From positions 1 through 64,000 of the forward strand of contig DHVR01000003.1 of NCBI GenBank assembly GCA_002412765.1: DNA of 64,000 bases. The letters run 5' to 3'. Made by a program: the position numbers and the translations under genes. How positions within the stretch are numbered: position 1 is the first letter of the stretch; each line of letters begins with the position of its first letter. The DNA comes from Leptolinea sp. UBA5203. Its GTDB lineage: Bacteria > Chloroflexota > Anaerolineae > Anaerolineales > Anaerolineaceae. Below are positions 1-8,297 of the stretch, in pieces. The notes under the pieces are model-generated. The model did no database searches, was not told the DNA's origin, and was given only the letters and a program-made list of their open reading frames with translations.

Positions 1-38
1 CTGTTGCCTCTGGTCGGATTACCGAGATCCTTGATTAA
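1..38 (+). CDS. tuf: 3' end of elongation factor Tu-like gene (partial)
   Basis: The frame starting at base 3 reads VASGRITEILD and stops with TAA at 36-38. This resembles the C-terminal strand of bacterial EF-Tu (typically TVGAGxVTEI plus a short acidic end). It lies 18 bases before rpsJ, and tuf-rpsJ is a classic neighbour pair. Only 11 codons are visible, so the identity rests on the ending motif and position. Confidence 0.6.
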   Translation, partial: VASGRITEILD

Positions 39-56
39 GGAAAGTGGTAGGAAAAA

Positions 57-365
57 ATGGCAAAACAAAGAATTCGTATTCGCTTAAAGGCCTATGATCA
101 TCGGGTTCTGGATCAATCCGCCAAACGCATCGTGGAAACTGCAGAACGAAGTGGCGCCAATGTGGTTGGACCAGTACCCCTCCCAACGAAAATTGAACGA
201 TTTACAGTTCGTCGTTCAACATTTATTGATAAAGACTCCCACGAGCATTTTGAGATTCGGACTCACAACCGCATGATTGATGTGATGGAACCGGATGCCA
301 AAACTATTGATATGCTGATGCGGTTGAATTTGCCCGCTGGTGTGGACATCGAGATCAAAATCTAA
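57..365 (+). CDS. rpsJ: 30S ribosomal protein S10
   Basis: This 102-residue protein has the full S10 length and typical blocks, including IRIRLKAYDHR near the N-terminus and the loop around residues 50-60 (RRSTFIDKDSHEHFE). S10 sits in the head of the small subunit and also acts as NusE in transcription antitermination. The ATG follows a GGTAGG-like SD. The gene is 18 bases after the tuf-like stop, and a strong hairpin follows it. It is therefore probably transcribed with tuf rather than with the S10-operon genes downstream, which have their own candidate promoter. Confidence 0.97.
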   Translation: MAKQRIRIRLKAYDHRVLDQSAKRIVETAERSGANVVGPVPLPTKIERFTVRRSTFIDKDSHEHFEIRTHNRMIDVMEPDAKTIDMLMRLNLPAGVDIEIKI

Positions 366-379
366 AGCATGACCAGTGT

Positions 380-420
380 GTATTGGTAAAAACAGGGGAT
401 GCTCCTGTTTTTACCAATAC
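380..420 (+). terminator. Intrinsic terminator-like hairpin after rpsJ
   Basis: Bases 380-396 and 404-420 form a perfect 17-bp inverted repeat around a 7-base loop. The arms include an A-tract and a matching U-tract, so the core is an A-tract, GC stem, U-tract arrangement typical of intrinsic terminators. It probably separates tuf-rpsJ transcription from the rplC operon. An attenuator role is possible. Confidence 0.65.
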
Positions 421-443
421 TATAGGAAAATATACCGCTTTGC

Positions 444-451
444 GGTATAAT
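444..451 (+). promoter_or_regulatory. Candidate -10 box (GGTATAAT) for the rplC operon, inside a dyad
   Basis: TATAAT occurs at 446-451. It lies within the right arm of a second dyad, where 431-438 pairs with 442-449 (TATACCGC/GCGGTATA). No good -35 box is visible. The same GGTATAAT octamer recurs upstream of several other genes in this window. The leader to rplC would be about 150 bases. Confidence 0.4.
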
Positions 452-605
452 CATAGAGTTTGATAGGTATTTGGTAATGCAAGAGTAGTTTTGTGAGCGT
501 ACAAAAAAATGGAAGTGCGCAGCTAATTACTGACTACATTACTATAAGATGATGCAGCCTTGCCCAGGTGACAGTCTTATTCTATACACTAAAGGAGACA
601 ACCGA

Positions 606-1235
606 ATGTTTAAAGGGCTTTTAGGGAAGAAAATCGGCATGACCCAGATTTTCGATGAGAGTGGCTTGTCTGTACCAGTCACACTGATTGAAGCTGGGCC
701 ATGTTTCGTTACCCAAGTCCGCACACCTCAGATCGATGGTTATTCCGCCGTACAGCTTGGCTTCGGCGAAACAAAACCAAAACGACTTACAGGTGGGCAG
801 CTTGGTCATTTAAAGAAAACAGATTTACCCCCGTTACGGTTCTTGCGGGAATTTCGTGCCAAAGATCCTGAGGTCAAAGAAGGCGATATTGTTAAAGTTG
901 ACCTGTTCTCTGTTGGCGAACGTGTGGATGTTGTTGGAACCAGCAAGGGGCGTGGTTTTGCTGGTGTAGTCAAACGACATGGTTTCGCAGGCGGGCCTAA
1001 AACTCATGGCCAGTCTGACCGACATCGTACTCCTGGATCTCAGGGAGCCGGAACCACACCTGGTCGTATTTTTAAAGGAAAACGTGGGCCGGGTCATATG
1101 GGCAATGATCGGGTTACATCACAAAACCTCAAACTGGAACTCGTTGACTTGGAAAGAAATTTACTGGGTGTTCGCGGTGCGGTACCTGGTGCACGCGGTA
1201 GTCTGGTAATGATCAAGGAGGCGCGAAAGCAATAA
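606..1235 (+). CDS. rplC: 50S ribosomal protein L3
   Basis: Translation from ATG 606 gives 209 residues beginning MFKGLLGKKIGMTQIF, the typical L3 start. An upstream in-frame ATG at 549 would add 19 residues unlike L3. The AAAGGAG SD lies just before 606 and decides the start. The conserved loop KGRGFAGVVKRHGF and the GGPKTHGQSDRHRTPGS segment are present. L3 helps organise the peptidyl transferase centre. It opens the S10-type operon in this genome. Confidence 0.97.
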   Translation: MFKGLLGKKIGMTQIFDESGLSVPVTLIEAGPCFVTQVRTPQIDGYSAVQLGFGETKPKRLTGGQLGHLKKTDLPPLRFLREFRAKDPEVKEGDIVKVDLFSVGERVDVVGTSKGRGFAGVVKRHGFAGGPKTHGQSDRHRTPGSQGAGTTPGRIFKGKRGPGHMGNDRVTSQNLKLELVDLERNLLGVRGAVPGARGSLVMIKEARKQ

Positions 1236-1283
1236 GTCAGTGCAAACTGACCGTTGTTTTCCGAAGTAAAGGGAGCGATGACT

Positions 1284-1910
1284 ATGGTAGTAGATGTTTT
1301 TAATATGGAGGGTCAGAAGGTAAGTACAGTGGATTTGCCGTCTGATATCTTCGAAGCCCCGATCCTCATGGATTTAATGCACCAGGCCTTTGTACGCCAA
1401 ATGGCAAACGCACGCCTTGGAACACATGAAACGAAAACTCGTCATGATGTTCGTGGTGGCGGACGCCGTCCTTGGAAACAAAAAGGTACTGGTAGAGCGC
1501 GTCAAGGTTCTAATCGGTCAGCCCAGTGGGTTGGTGGTGGAAAGATTCACACACCCCATGCCCGTGATTACACACAGGCTATGCCGAAGAAAATGCGCCG
1601 CTCTGCGTTACGCTCAGCGTTATCGGTAAAGGCTTCAGAACAACGTATTGTTCTGGTGGATGATATGAAATTGGCAGCACCGAAAACTCGTCTGATGGCT
1701 TATTCCTTGAATAAATTGGTTGGGAACGCCACTGCTTTGGTAGTGATCCCCAGCAAAGAAGGCTATACAGATGTAATTCGTTCTACCAATAATCTTCCGG
1801 ATGCAAAAGTACTATTGGCCCAGTATCTCAATATTCGCGATCTGATGAAATTTGATCATCTGGTTATGCCAGTATCAGCATTGGATACGATTTCAGGGTT
1901 TTTAGGTTAG
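1284..1910 (+). CDS. rplD: 50S ribosomal protein L4
   Basis: About 208 residues with the L4 signature DVRGGGRRPWKQKGTGRAR in the extended loop that lines the exit tunnel. ATG 1284 is chosen because GGGAG at 1271-1275 has a normal spacing of 8. ATG 1278, two codons upstream, is too close to it but cannot be excluded. In enterobacteria L4 also represses its own operon. No obvious L4-target leader was recognised here. Confidence 0.95.
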   Translation: MVVDVFNMEGQKVSTVDLPSDIFEAPILMDLMHQAFVRQMANARLGTHETKTRHDVRGGGRRPWKQKGTGRARQGSNRSAQWVGGGKIHTPHARDYTQAMPKKMRRSALRSALSVKASEQRIVLVDDMKLAAPKTRLMAYSLNKLVGNATALVVIPSKEGYTDVIRSTNNLPDAKVLLAQYLNIRDLMKFDHLVMPVSALDTISGFLG

Positions 1911-1922
1911 GTAGGAGGCAAG

Positions 1923-2225
1923 ATGACAACGATTTATGAGATTCTCCGCCGACCATTGGTAACTGAAAAAAGTAATTACCTGGTTAACAAGCTGAACCAA
2001 TATGTCTTTGAAGTAGATCGAAGTGCCTCCCGAACCTTGGTAAAGGATGCAGTAGAACTCTTATTCGAAGTCAAAGTATTACGGGTAAACATTATCAATG
2101 TTCCGGCAAAGCGGTCCCGCAGGGCACGCAGCCGCCGTATGGGAATCCGGCAAGCAGTGTTCAAAAAGGCCATTGTCACGTTGGCACCCGATGATCGCAT
2201 TCCGTTCTTTGAAGGGGTGGAGTAA
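1923..2225 (+). CDS. rplW: 50S ribosomal protein L23
   Basis: A 100-residue L23 beginning IYEILRRPLVTEKS, the conserved N-terminal block, with the basic loop AKRSRRARSRRMG near residue 60. L23 lies at the exit of the ribosomal tunnel and docks trigger factor and SRP. The SD is GGAGG. The TAA stop overlaps the rplB ATG by one base (TAATG), so the two are translationally coupled. Confidence 0.96.
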   Translation: MTTIYEILRRPLVTEKSNYLVNKLNQYVFEVDRSASRTLVKDAVELLFEVKVLRVNIINVPAKRSRRARSRRMGIRQAVFKKAIVTLAPDDRIPFFEGVE

Positions 2226-3064
2226 TGGCTGTAAAAATTTATAAACCGGTAACACCCGGTCTGCGTGGCATGACCGGATATACATTTGAGGAAATCACCA
2301 CAGATACACCTGAGCGATCTTTGATCGTTCCCCGCAAGAAACATTCGGGGCGCAACTCTTATGGTCGGGTGACTGTACGACATCGTGGTGGTGGAGCTCG
2401 TCGTTTCATTCGTTTGCTTGATTTCAAGCGCGACAAACGCGGTGTTCCAGCACGGGTTGCGACGATCGAATATGATCCTAACCGAACTGCTCGTATCGCT
2501 TTATTGAACTATGCAGATGGTGAGAAGCGTTATATTCTTGCTCCTGTCAGTTTGAAAGTTGGTGATGAAGTTATGGCGGGAATTACCGCCGAGATCCGGA
2601 TTGGAAATAGTTTGCCCCTTTCCAGTATTCCAGTAGGTACCAACATCCACAATGTGGAAATGTACGAAGGCCGCGGTGGACAATTGGTTCGCTCGGCGGG
2701 TGCCTCTGCTCAATTACTGGCCAAGGAAGGCGATTACGCCCAGGTTCGTATGCCATCTGGCGAAGTACGTTTGATTCGTCAGGTCTGCTATGCAACCATT
2801 GGACAGGTAGGTAATCTGGATCATGGAAATATTAAGTTAGGCAAAGCTGGCCGTAAACGTCACATGGGTATTCGGCCTACCGTTCGCGGTAGTGCTATGT
2901 CCCCACGCGACCATCCGCATGGTGGTGGTGAAGGACGTACTTCAGTAGGTATGCCTGGTCCGAAGACTCCATGGGGTAAACCAGCCCTGGGTTACAAAAC
3001 TCGTAAAAACAAGTTGAGTAACAAGTATATTGTTCGCCGCCGCAGTTCTGGTAGTGGCCGCTAG
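2225..3064 (+). CDS. rplB: 50S ribosomal protein L2
   Basis: A full-length L2 of 279 residues. The N-terminal part carries KKHSGRNSYGRVTVRHRGGG. The C-terminal part carries GRKRHMGIRPTVRG and the DHPHGGGEG motif with the conserved His near the peptidyl transferase centre. Its start overlaps the rplW stop by one base. Confidence 0.98.
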   Translation: MAVKIYKPVTPGLRGMTGYTFEEITTDTPERSLIVPRKKHSGRNSYGRVTVRHRGGGARRFIRLLDFKRDKRGVPARVATIEYDPNRTARIALLNYADGEKRYILAPVSLKVGDEVMAGITAEIRIGNSLPLSSIPVGTNIHNVEMYEGRGGQLVRSAGASAQLLAKEGDYAQVRMPSGEVRLIRQVCYATIGQVGNLDHGNIKLGKAGRKRHMGIRPTVRGSAMSPRDHPHGGGEGRTSVGMPGPKTPWGKPALGYKTRKNKLSNKYIVRRRSSGSGR

Positions 3065-3106
3065 TCGAACCAAATTAGATGATAGAAGCGTGAGAGGGAC
3101 GAAGGT

Positions 3107-3385
3107 ATGTCACGATCGCTAAAAAAAGGCCCGTATATCGAGCCTAAATTATTGAAAAAAGTAGAAGAAATGAATGCTCGCAGCGAAAAGAAAGTTATCC
3201 GCTCCTGGAGCCGGGATAGCACAATCTTTCCGCAGATGGTGGGACACACCATTGCTGTGCATGATGGTCGAAGGCATGTACCGATTTATGTTACTGAAAA
3301 CATGGTAGGTCATCGCCTCGGTGAATTTGCACCAACACGTACTTTTCGTGGACACGTCCAGGAAAAGTCATCGAAGAGGAGGTAA
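3107..3385 (+). CDS. rpsS: 30S ribosomal protein S19
   Basis: A 92-residue S19 beginning MSRSLKKGPYIEPKLLKKV, with the conserved blocks IRSWSRDSTIFPQMVGHTI and HRLGEFAPTRTFRGH. S19 lies in the small subunit head and contacts S13 and the tRNA A-site finger. It sits 42 bases after rplB and 8 bases before rplV in the usual order. Confidence 0.97.
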   Translation: MSRSLKKGPYIEPKLLKKVEEMNARSEKKVIRSWSRDSTIFPQMVGHTIAVHDGRRHVPIYVTENMVGHRLGEFAPTRTFRGHVQEKSSKRR

Positions 3386-3393
3386 CCCAACTC

Positions 3394-3729
3394 ATGGATA
3401 TTCGAGCCAGTTTAAGTTATTGTGGTGTTTCAGCCCAGAAAGCTCGTTTGGTCATTGACACGGTGAGAGGTCTGCCTGCGAAAGATGCATTGAACACGCT
3501 GCAATTTACCCCAAAAGCAGTTGCTCCCGCGGTCTACAAATTAGTAGCCTCCGCAGTAGCCAACGCAGAAGAAAACTTTGGGTTAAACCGTGATGATTTG
3601 TACGTGTATCGGATTACAGCAGATGAAGCTCCCACACGAAAATGGCGGCGTTTTGGTGCCCGTGGCCGGTTCAAACCCGTGCTGCGCCGTGCCTCACACA
3701 TTACTGTCATTTTGCGTGATAAGGAATAG
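3394..3729 (+). CDS. rplV: 50S ribosomal protein L22
   Basis: A 111-residue L22 with the conserved RLVIDTVRGLPAKDAL block and the C-terminal beta-hairpin region (PTRKWRRFGARGRFKPVLRR), which reaches into the exit tunnel. That hairpin is where macrolide-resistance changes are known in other bacteria. The SD is GAGGAGG. Placement between rpsS and rpsC is canonical. Confidence 0.96.
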   Translation: MDIRASLSYCGVSAQKARLVIDTVRGLPAKDALNTLQFTPKAVAPAVYKLVASAVANAEENFGLNRDDLYVYRITADEAPTRKWRRFGARGRFKPVLRRASHITVILRDKE

Positions 3730-3790
3730 CCAGTAGCTCGATCATTTGAGCCGAAAGGTTCGGATGAGAGATGAGACACCAGGAGAAAAT

Positions 3791-4474
3791 ATGGGTCGTA
3801 AAGTACATCCAATTGGATTTCGTCTGAAGATCAATCAGCCTTGGGAAGGGCGTTGGTTTGCTGAAGGTAAGGAATATCTTACCCAACTGCAGCAGGATTT
3901 TAAAGTCCGCATTTTAGTTGCAGCCGAAGCAAAACGGGCCGGTGTATCCCGCATTGATATCGAGCGATTTCCTGGAAAAGTTAAAGTGGTTGTTAACACA
4001 GCCAAACCAGGTATTTTAATTGGTCGAAAAGGTGAAACCGTTAAGAAAATCCGTCAGGATTTAGAAACACTGACTGGGAAAAAGATTGATTTGGAAATCA
4101 AAGAAATCTCCATGCCAGATCTTGACGCTCAATTAGTGGCAGAGAATATTGCCAGCCAAATTGAGAGACGGGTAAGTTATCGCCGTGCCATGAAACGTGC
4201 AATTCAGCAAGCAATGCGCCAGGGCGCACTGGGGATCAAGATTGAAGTCTCCGGTCGTTTGAGCGGTGCTGAAATGGCTCGTACCGTATGGCTTCGTGAT
4301 GGCCGGGTACCGTTGCAGACACTGCGCGCCAATATCCAATTTTCGCGTGCAGAAGCCTTAACCACCTATGGCAAAATTGGTATTAAAACCTGGATTTATC
4401 GGGGTGACATCATCCCTGGTAATGAAGAGAAAACGGAAACCACCACCACGGAAGGCGTGTACGTAAGCGAATAA
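3791..4474 (+). CDS. rpsC: 30S ribosomal protein S3
   Basis: The start is ATG 3791 (MGRKVHPIGFRL), preceded by AGGAG. An upstream in-frame ATG at 3746 lacks S3 similarity. The 227-residue product has the N-terminal S3 domain, a KH domain with the GRKGETVKKIRQDL loop near residue 75, and the C-terminal S3 domain (GRLSGAEMARTVW). It ends with a short Thr/Glu tail. S3 lies at the mRNA entry channel. Confidence 0.97.
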   Translation: MGRKVHPIGFRLKINQPWEGRWFAEGKEYLTQLQQDFKVRILVAAEAKRAGVSRIDIERFPGKVKVVVNTAKPGILIGRKGETVKKIRQDLETLTGKKIDLEIKEISMPDLDAQLVAENIASQIERRVSYRRAMKRAIQQAMRQGALGIKIEVSGRLSGAEMARTVWLRDGRVPLQTLRANIQFSRAEALTTYGKIGIKTWIYRGDIIPGNEEKTETTTTEGVYVSE

Positions 4475-4513
4475 GCGCTGCGGACCCTTTAGAAGTGAAA
4501 ATGAGGTAGCACT

Positions 4514-4942
4514 ATGTTAATGCCAAAGCGAGTTAAATTTCGCAAGCAACAAAGAGGGCGCTTAACAGGAAAAGCCACCCGCGGCGCGGACATATCTTTT
4601 GGCGAATACGCATTGCAGGCACTCGAGCCGGGTTGGGTAACAGCCCGCCAGATCGAAGCAGCACGCCGTGCAACCGTTCGTGTGATGAAGCGTCGTGGCA
4701 AAATCTGGATTCGAATTTTTCCTGATAAACCCTATACACAGAAACCCCCCGAAACCCGTATGGGTAAAGGTAAAGGTAATGTGGAGTATTGGGTAGCGGT
4801 TGTCAAGCCGGGACGAATTATTTTTGAGATCAGTGGATTGCCAGAAGCAGTAGCAAAAGAGGCTCTCCATCAGGCTGCTTATAAATTCTCCATTCGAACT
4901 AAAACGATCGTTCGGCACGACCTGGTAGGAGAACAAGCATGA
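4514..4942 (+). CDS. rplP: 50S ribosomal protein L16
   Basis: A 142-residue L16 beginning MLMPKRVKFRKQQRGR, matching the family start. It contains the conserved ARQIEAARRA and GKGKGNVEYWVAVVKPGR blocks, with the latter near the A-site side of the peptidyl transferase centre. Its stop overlaps the rpmC start by 4 bases (ATGA). Confidence 0.97.
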   Translation: MLMPKRVKFRKQQRGRLTGKATRGADISFGEYALQALEPGWVTARQIEAARRATVRVMKRRGKIWIRIFPDKPYTQKPPETRMGKGKGNVEYWVAVVKPGRIIFEISGLPEAVAKEALHQAAYKFSIRTKTIVRHDLVGEQA

Positions 4943-5151
4943 AAACAAGTGAATTACGATTGTTATCAGTCGAAGAACTGAACTCAAAAATTGCCGAAGT
5001 CCGTCGAGAATCCATGAACTTGCGATTCCAAATGGTGACTGGTCAGCTCACCGATACGAGTCGGTTAAAACAGGTCCGTCGCGTCATTGCAAAATTTGAG
5101 ACGATCAAGCGAGAATTAGAGTTGAAATCTCAAAGTGAAGGTGAAGCATGA
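4939..5151 (+). CDS. rpmC: 50S ribosomal protein L29
   Basis: A 70-residue two-helix L29 with ELRLLSVEELNSKIAEVRRE at the N-terminus and the conserved LRFQ..TGQL..TSRLKQVRRVIA block. It packs against L23 at the tunnel exit. ATGA overlaps link it on both sides, to rplP upstream and rpsQ downstream. Confidence 0.95.
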   Translation: MKTSELRLLSVEELNSKIAEVRRESMNLRFQMVTGQLTDTSRLKQVRRVIAKFETIKRELELKSQSEGEA

Positions 5152-5420
5152 ACAATCGACGACGTTTAACCGGTGTTGTTATCAGTGATAAGATGACAAA
5201 AACAGTTACTGTTGCCGTCAAACGGACTTATCGGCACCCGCTTTATCAAAAAGTAATTTTTGATGTAAAGAAATACAAAGCTCATGACGATTTGGACTGT
5301 AAAGTTGGTGACAAAGTACGCATAGTTGAAAGCCGCCCGATTTCCCGCGAAGTTCATTGGATCGTAGAAGAAGTCCTGGAACAGGGCGTGCGGTTGGAAA
5401 CAAACGGCGAAGGAGCGTAA
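5148..5420 (+). CDS. rpsQ: 30S ribosomal protein S17
   Basis: A 90-residue S17 with the conserved GVVISDKMTKTVTVAVKR strand region and GDKVRIVESRPISREVHW. It is an OB-fold primary 16S rRNA-binding protein. Its start overlaps the rpmC stop by 4 bases and rplN begins 3 bases after its stop. Confidence 0.96.
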   Translation: MNNRRRLTGVVISDKMTKTVTVAVKRTYRHPLYQKVIFDVKKYKAHDDLDCKVGDKVRIVESRPISREVHWIVEEVLEQGVRLETNGEGA

Positions 5421-5423
5421 CTC

Positions 5424-5795
5424 ATGATACAGAAAGAGTCTCGTATTAAAGTAGCCGATAACACAGGAGCACGCGAGCTTTTGGTCATCCATGTCATGGG
5501 CGGCTCAACCCGTCGGTATGCCAGAGTTGGTGACGTATGTGTGTGTACCGTCAAAGCTGCAGCACCTCAAGGCACGGTCAAGAAGAGTGAGATCGTAAAA
5601 GCAGTTGTTGTTCGCTGTTCAAAGGGATGGCGCCGTGAAGATGGATCCTCGATTCGGTTTGACGACAATGCTGCTGTCATTCTGGATACCGATGGAACCA
5701 ACCCAAAGGGCACCCGTATTTTTGGACCAGTAGCGCGCGAACTTCGTGAGAGGGGCTTTATGAAGATTGTCTCCCTTGCACCAGAGACGCTGTAG
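5424..5795 (+). CDS. rplN: 50S ribosomal protein L14
   Basis: A 123-residue L14 beginning MIQKESRIKVADNTGAREL, the family hallmark, with the conserved RRxDGSxIRFDDNAAV-like segment near residue 75 and the FGPVARELRE C-terminal block. L14 forms part of intersubunit bridges. Confidence 0.97.
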   Translation: MIQKESRIKVADNTGARELLVIHVMGGSTRRYARVGDVCVCTVKAAAPQGTVKKSEIVKAVVVRCSKGWRREDGSSIRFDDNAAVILDTDGTNPKGTRIFGPVARELRERGFMKIVSLAPETL

Positions 5796-5816
5796 CAGAG
5801 GAAGATAGGAAAAGCT

Positions 5817-6149
5817 ATGAAACTCAAAATACGTAAGGGTGATCAAGTGCAGGTTATCAGCGGGCGAGCTGAAGACAAGGGAAAGCGCGGCGAAGTGATC
5901 AAAGTCGATAATGATGTGGAACGCGTGGTGGTTCAGAGTGTGAACATGCGCAGCAAACATCAGAAACAAGTACAAAGCCAGGGACGATCCATCAATCCCG
6001 GAATCGTACGCTTTGAAGCTCCCGTTCATATCTCCAATGTGATGCTCGTGTGCCCTAAATGCAATAAGCCCACAAGGGTGAGTATAAATCGCGATAGTGG
6101 CAAAGCAGTTCGTGTCTGTAAAAAGTGCGAATCCACCATTGACGAATGA
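5817..6149 (+). CDS. rplX: 50S ribosomal protein L24
   Basis: A 110-residue L24 with an N-terminal KOW motif (KGDQVQVISGRAEDKGKRGEV) and a C-terminal zinc-knuckle pattern, with cysteines at residues 79, 82, 101 and 104 (CPKC and CKKC). It is an assembly initiator on 23S rRNA. Retaining all four cysteines suggests the zinc-binding form. Confidence 0.96.
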   Translation: MKLKIRKGDQVQVISGRAEDKGKRGEVIKVDNDVERVVVQSVNMRSKHQKQVQSQGRSINPGIVRFEAPVHISNVMLVCPKCNKPTRVSINRDSGKAVRVCKKCESTIDE

Positions 6150-6171
6150 CACCACCATGGAGCTGTAGAGA

Positions 6172-6714
6172 ATGAACAGACTGAAAGAGCAGTATATTAA
6201 TGAAGTTGCACCTGCGCTGAAAGAGGATCTGGGTTTGGCCAACGCCATGCAGATTCCCCGCATTCAGAAGGTAATACTGAATATTGGTTTGGGTGAAGCA
6301 ATGGATAACCCAAAAGCAATGGATAGTGCAGTCGGTGATTTGATGCTGATTACAGGGCAGCGCCCGGTAATTACCAAAGCACGAAAAAGCATTTCTAACT
6401 TTAAACTCCGTGAAGGCCGCGCAATTGGCGCTAAAGTAACTTTACGTGGCGATAAAATGTGGGCTTTTTTAGATCGGCTGATTAATATTGCTTTGCCCCG
6501 TGTTCGTGACTTCCGCGGAATTTCGGGGAATGCATTTGATGGACGCGGCAACTATACCTTGGGTTTAAAAGAACAACTCATATTCCCTGAAATCGAATAT
6601 GACAAAATCGATAAGATCCGCGGTATGGAAATTACCATCGTAACCACAGCCGATGATGACAGCAAAGCCTATGCTTTGTTGGAAAAATTCGGTATGCCGT
6701 TCGGGAAGGGTTAA
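6172..6714 (+). CDS. rplE: 50S ribosomal protein L5
   Basis: A 180-residue L5 with the conserved blocks GQRPVITKARKSISNFKLREG and LPRVRDFRGISGNAFDGRGNY. L5 binds 5S rRNA and contacts P-site tRNA. The S14 gene starts 1 base after its stop. Confidence 0.97.
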   Translation: MNRLKEQYINEVAPALKEDLGLANAMQIPRIQKVILNIGLGEAMDNPKAMDSAVGDLMLITGQRPVITKARKSISNFKLREGRAIGAKVTLRGDKMWAFLDRLINIALPRVRDFRGISGNAFDGRGNYTLGLKEQLIFPEIEYDKIDKIRGMEITIVTTADDDSKAYALLEKFGMPFGKG

Positions 6715-6715
6715 T

Positions 6716-6898
6716 ATGGCAAAAAAATGTATGCAGTATCGTGAATACAGACGAAGTTTCCCGAACCAGGTTCGGAATCGCTGTATGGTGTGTGGTCGAC
6801 CGCGTGGTTATATGCGCCGTTTTGGTTTATGCCGAATTTGCTTTCGAGAGTTCGCTCTGAAAGGCCAGATTCCTGGTGTAGCCAAGGCATCATGGTAG
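6716..6898 (+). CDS. rpsN: 30S ribosomal protein S14, short zinc form
   Basis: The 60-residue product starts at ATG 6716 (MAKKCMQYREY). A longer frame reaching upstream into rplE is not S14-like. Cysteines 23, 26, 39 and 42 form the CxxC...CxxC zinc ribbon of the C+ (type Z) S14. The spacing from the rplE stop is 1 base, which implies coupling. Confidence 0.96.
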   Translation: MAKKCMQYREYRRSFPNQVRNRCMVCGRPRGYMRRFGLCRICFREFALKGQIPGVAKASW

Positions 6899-6919
6899 TA
6901 GTTCGGAGGAGGTAGGAAT

Positions 6920-7333
6920 ATGAGCGTAAATGATCCAATTGCCGATATGCTAACACGCATCCGAAACGCGATCATGGCCGAAAAAACGGTGGTTTCGATG
7001 CCGAATTCAAAAATGAAAGTTGAAATAGCTCGCATTTTGAAGGAAGAAGGTTTCATTGATAGTTACGAAGTTGTTGAAGGTGAAAGTGCTGCCTTTATGA
7101 ACTTGAAAATTACATTGAAATATGTAGGAGAACGTCGTGAGCGCAGCTCGGTACTTTCCGGTTTGGAACGTATCAGCCGACCAGGACGTCGAATTTATAC
7201 GCGCAAACAGGATATCCCCTGGGTGCTATCCGGTTTGGGTGTAGCTATCGTTTCCACCCCCAAAGGTTTGATGACCGGACAACGTGCGCGTCAATTAAAT
7301 GTGGGCGGCGAGCTCATTTGCAAAGTCTGGTAA
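6920..7333 (+). CDS. rpsH: 30S ribosomal protein S8
   Basis: A 137-residue S8 beginning VNDPIADMLTRIRNA, with the C-terminal block GLGVAIVSTPKGLMTGQRAR and GGELICKVW. S8 is a primary 16S rRNA binder, and in enterobacteria it represses the spc operon by binding near rplE. The SD is GGAGGAGG. No matching S8 target was recognised. Confidence 0.97.
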   Translation: MSVNDPIADMLTRIRNAIMAEKTVVSMPNSKMKVEIARILKEEGFIDSYEVVEGESAAFMNLKITLKYVGERRERSSVLSGLERISRPGRRIYTRKQDIPWVLSGLGVAIVSTPKGLMTGQRARQLNVGGELICKVW

Positions 7334-7345
7334 GGAGGTAACACT

Positions 7346-7891
7346 GTGTCACGTATTGGTCGTTTACCGGTGAATATACCATCCAGCGTGCAGGTCACCA
7401 TCAAACAAAGTGAAGTGCAGGTGAAAGGTCAAAAGGGAGAACTTAAATTCCTCTTTTCACCCCGCATGGAAGTCGCCCTGGAAGAAAATCAGGTCGTCAT
7501 CCGCCGAAGCTCCGATGATCCGTCTGTCCGTGCTCTGCATGGGACAACTCGGGCCATCATCCAGAATATGGTTACAGGCGTGAGCGATGGTTTCACAAAA
7601 ATTTTGCAGGTGGATGGGGTAGGATACCGGCCAGAAATGAATGGTAAAAACCTTATCCTGCATGTTGGATATTCTCATCCTGTGGAAGTAGTTCCTCCGG
7701 AAGGGATTGAATTTGAAGTAGATACAAAAACCCGCCAAATTAAAATCAGCGGATTTGATAAGCAAGCCGTTGGCCAGATTGCTGTAAATATTCGTGGCGT
7801 TCGCCCGCCTGAACCTTATAAAGGTAAAGGCATTCGTTACTTGGAAGAGCGCATCCGTCGAAAAGCAGGTAAATCTGGGAAGACGAAATAA
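7346..7891 (+). CDS. rplF: 50S ribosomal protein L6
   Basis: A 181-residue L6 starting with GTG 7346, placed after AAGGAGG. The reading (S)RIGRLPVNIPSSVQV is the family N-terminus. The second domain ends RPPEPYKGKGIRYLEERIRRKAGK, the conserved C-terminal signature. The GTG start is unusual among its neighbours. Confidence 0.97.
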   Translation: MSRIGRLPVNIPSSVQVTIKQSEVQVKGQKGELKFLFSPRMEVALEENQVVIRRSSDDPSVRALHGTTRAIIQNMVTGVSDGFTKILQVDGVGYRPEMNGKNLILHVGYSHPVEVVPPEGIEFEVDTKTRQIKISGFDKQAVGQIAVNIRGVRPPEPYKGKGIRYLEERIRRKAGKSGKTK

Positions 7892-7905
7892 TAAGGTGAT
7901 GTTTT

Positions 7906-8271
7906 ATGGCTAAAATGAACCGATCCGAAGCTCGAGAAAAACGACATCGCCGGGTAAGAAAATTTATTTCCGGTACTGCATCAGTCCCGCGTTTAAGTGT
8001 TTTTCGCAGTTTAAATGAGATTTATGCACAGATCATTGATGATCAAGCGGGAGTCACGCTGGTTGCTTCTTCAACAATTGACAAGCAACTTCGTGATCAG
8101 GTCAAAAGTCTGACCAAGACTGAACAAGCCAAAATGGTTGGCAAACTGGTTGCGGAACGCGCACAGCAAAGTGGCGTGAAACAAGTAGTCTTCGACCGTG
8201 GTGGATTTCGGTACTTTGGTCGGGTAAAAGCTTTAGCTGAGGCAGCTCGCGAAGCTGGCCTACAGTTTTAG
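7906..8271 (+). CDS. rplR: 50S ribosomal protein L18
   Basis: A 121-residue L18 with an arginine-rich N-terminus, PRLSVFRSLNEIYAQIIDDQ near residue 30 and the C-terminal FDRGGFRYFGRVKALAEAARE. It binds 5S rRNA together with L5. Gene order rplF-rplR-rpsE is standard. Confidence 0.96.
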   Translation: MAKMNRSEAREKRHRRVRKFISGTASVPRLSVFRSLNEIYAQIIDDQAGVTLVASSTIDKQLRDQVKSLTKTEQAKMVGKLVAERAQQSGVKQVVFDRGGFRYFGRVKALAEAAREAGLQF

Positions 8272-8297
8272 CGCTTGAGTAATGGAGGAATTTGACC

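Noticed and set aside
6653..6715. Longer upstream start for the S14 frame
   Set aside because: The extra residues come from the end of rplE in another frame. The zinc-form S14 starts at 6716.
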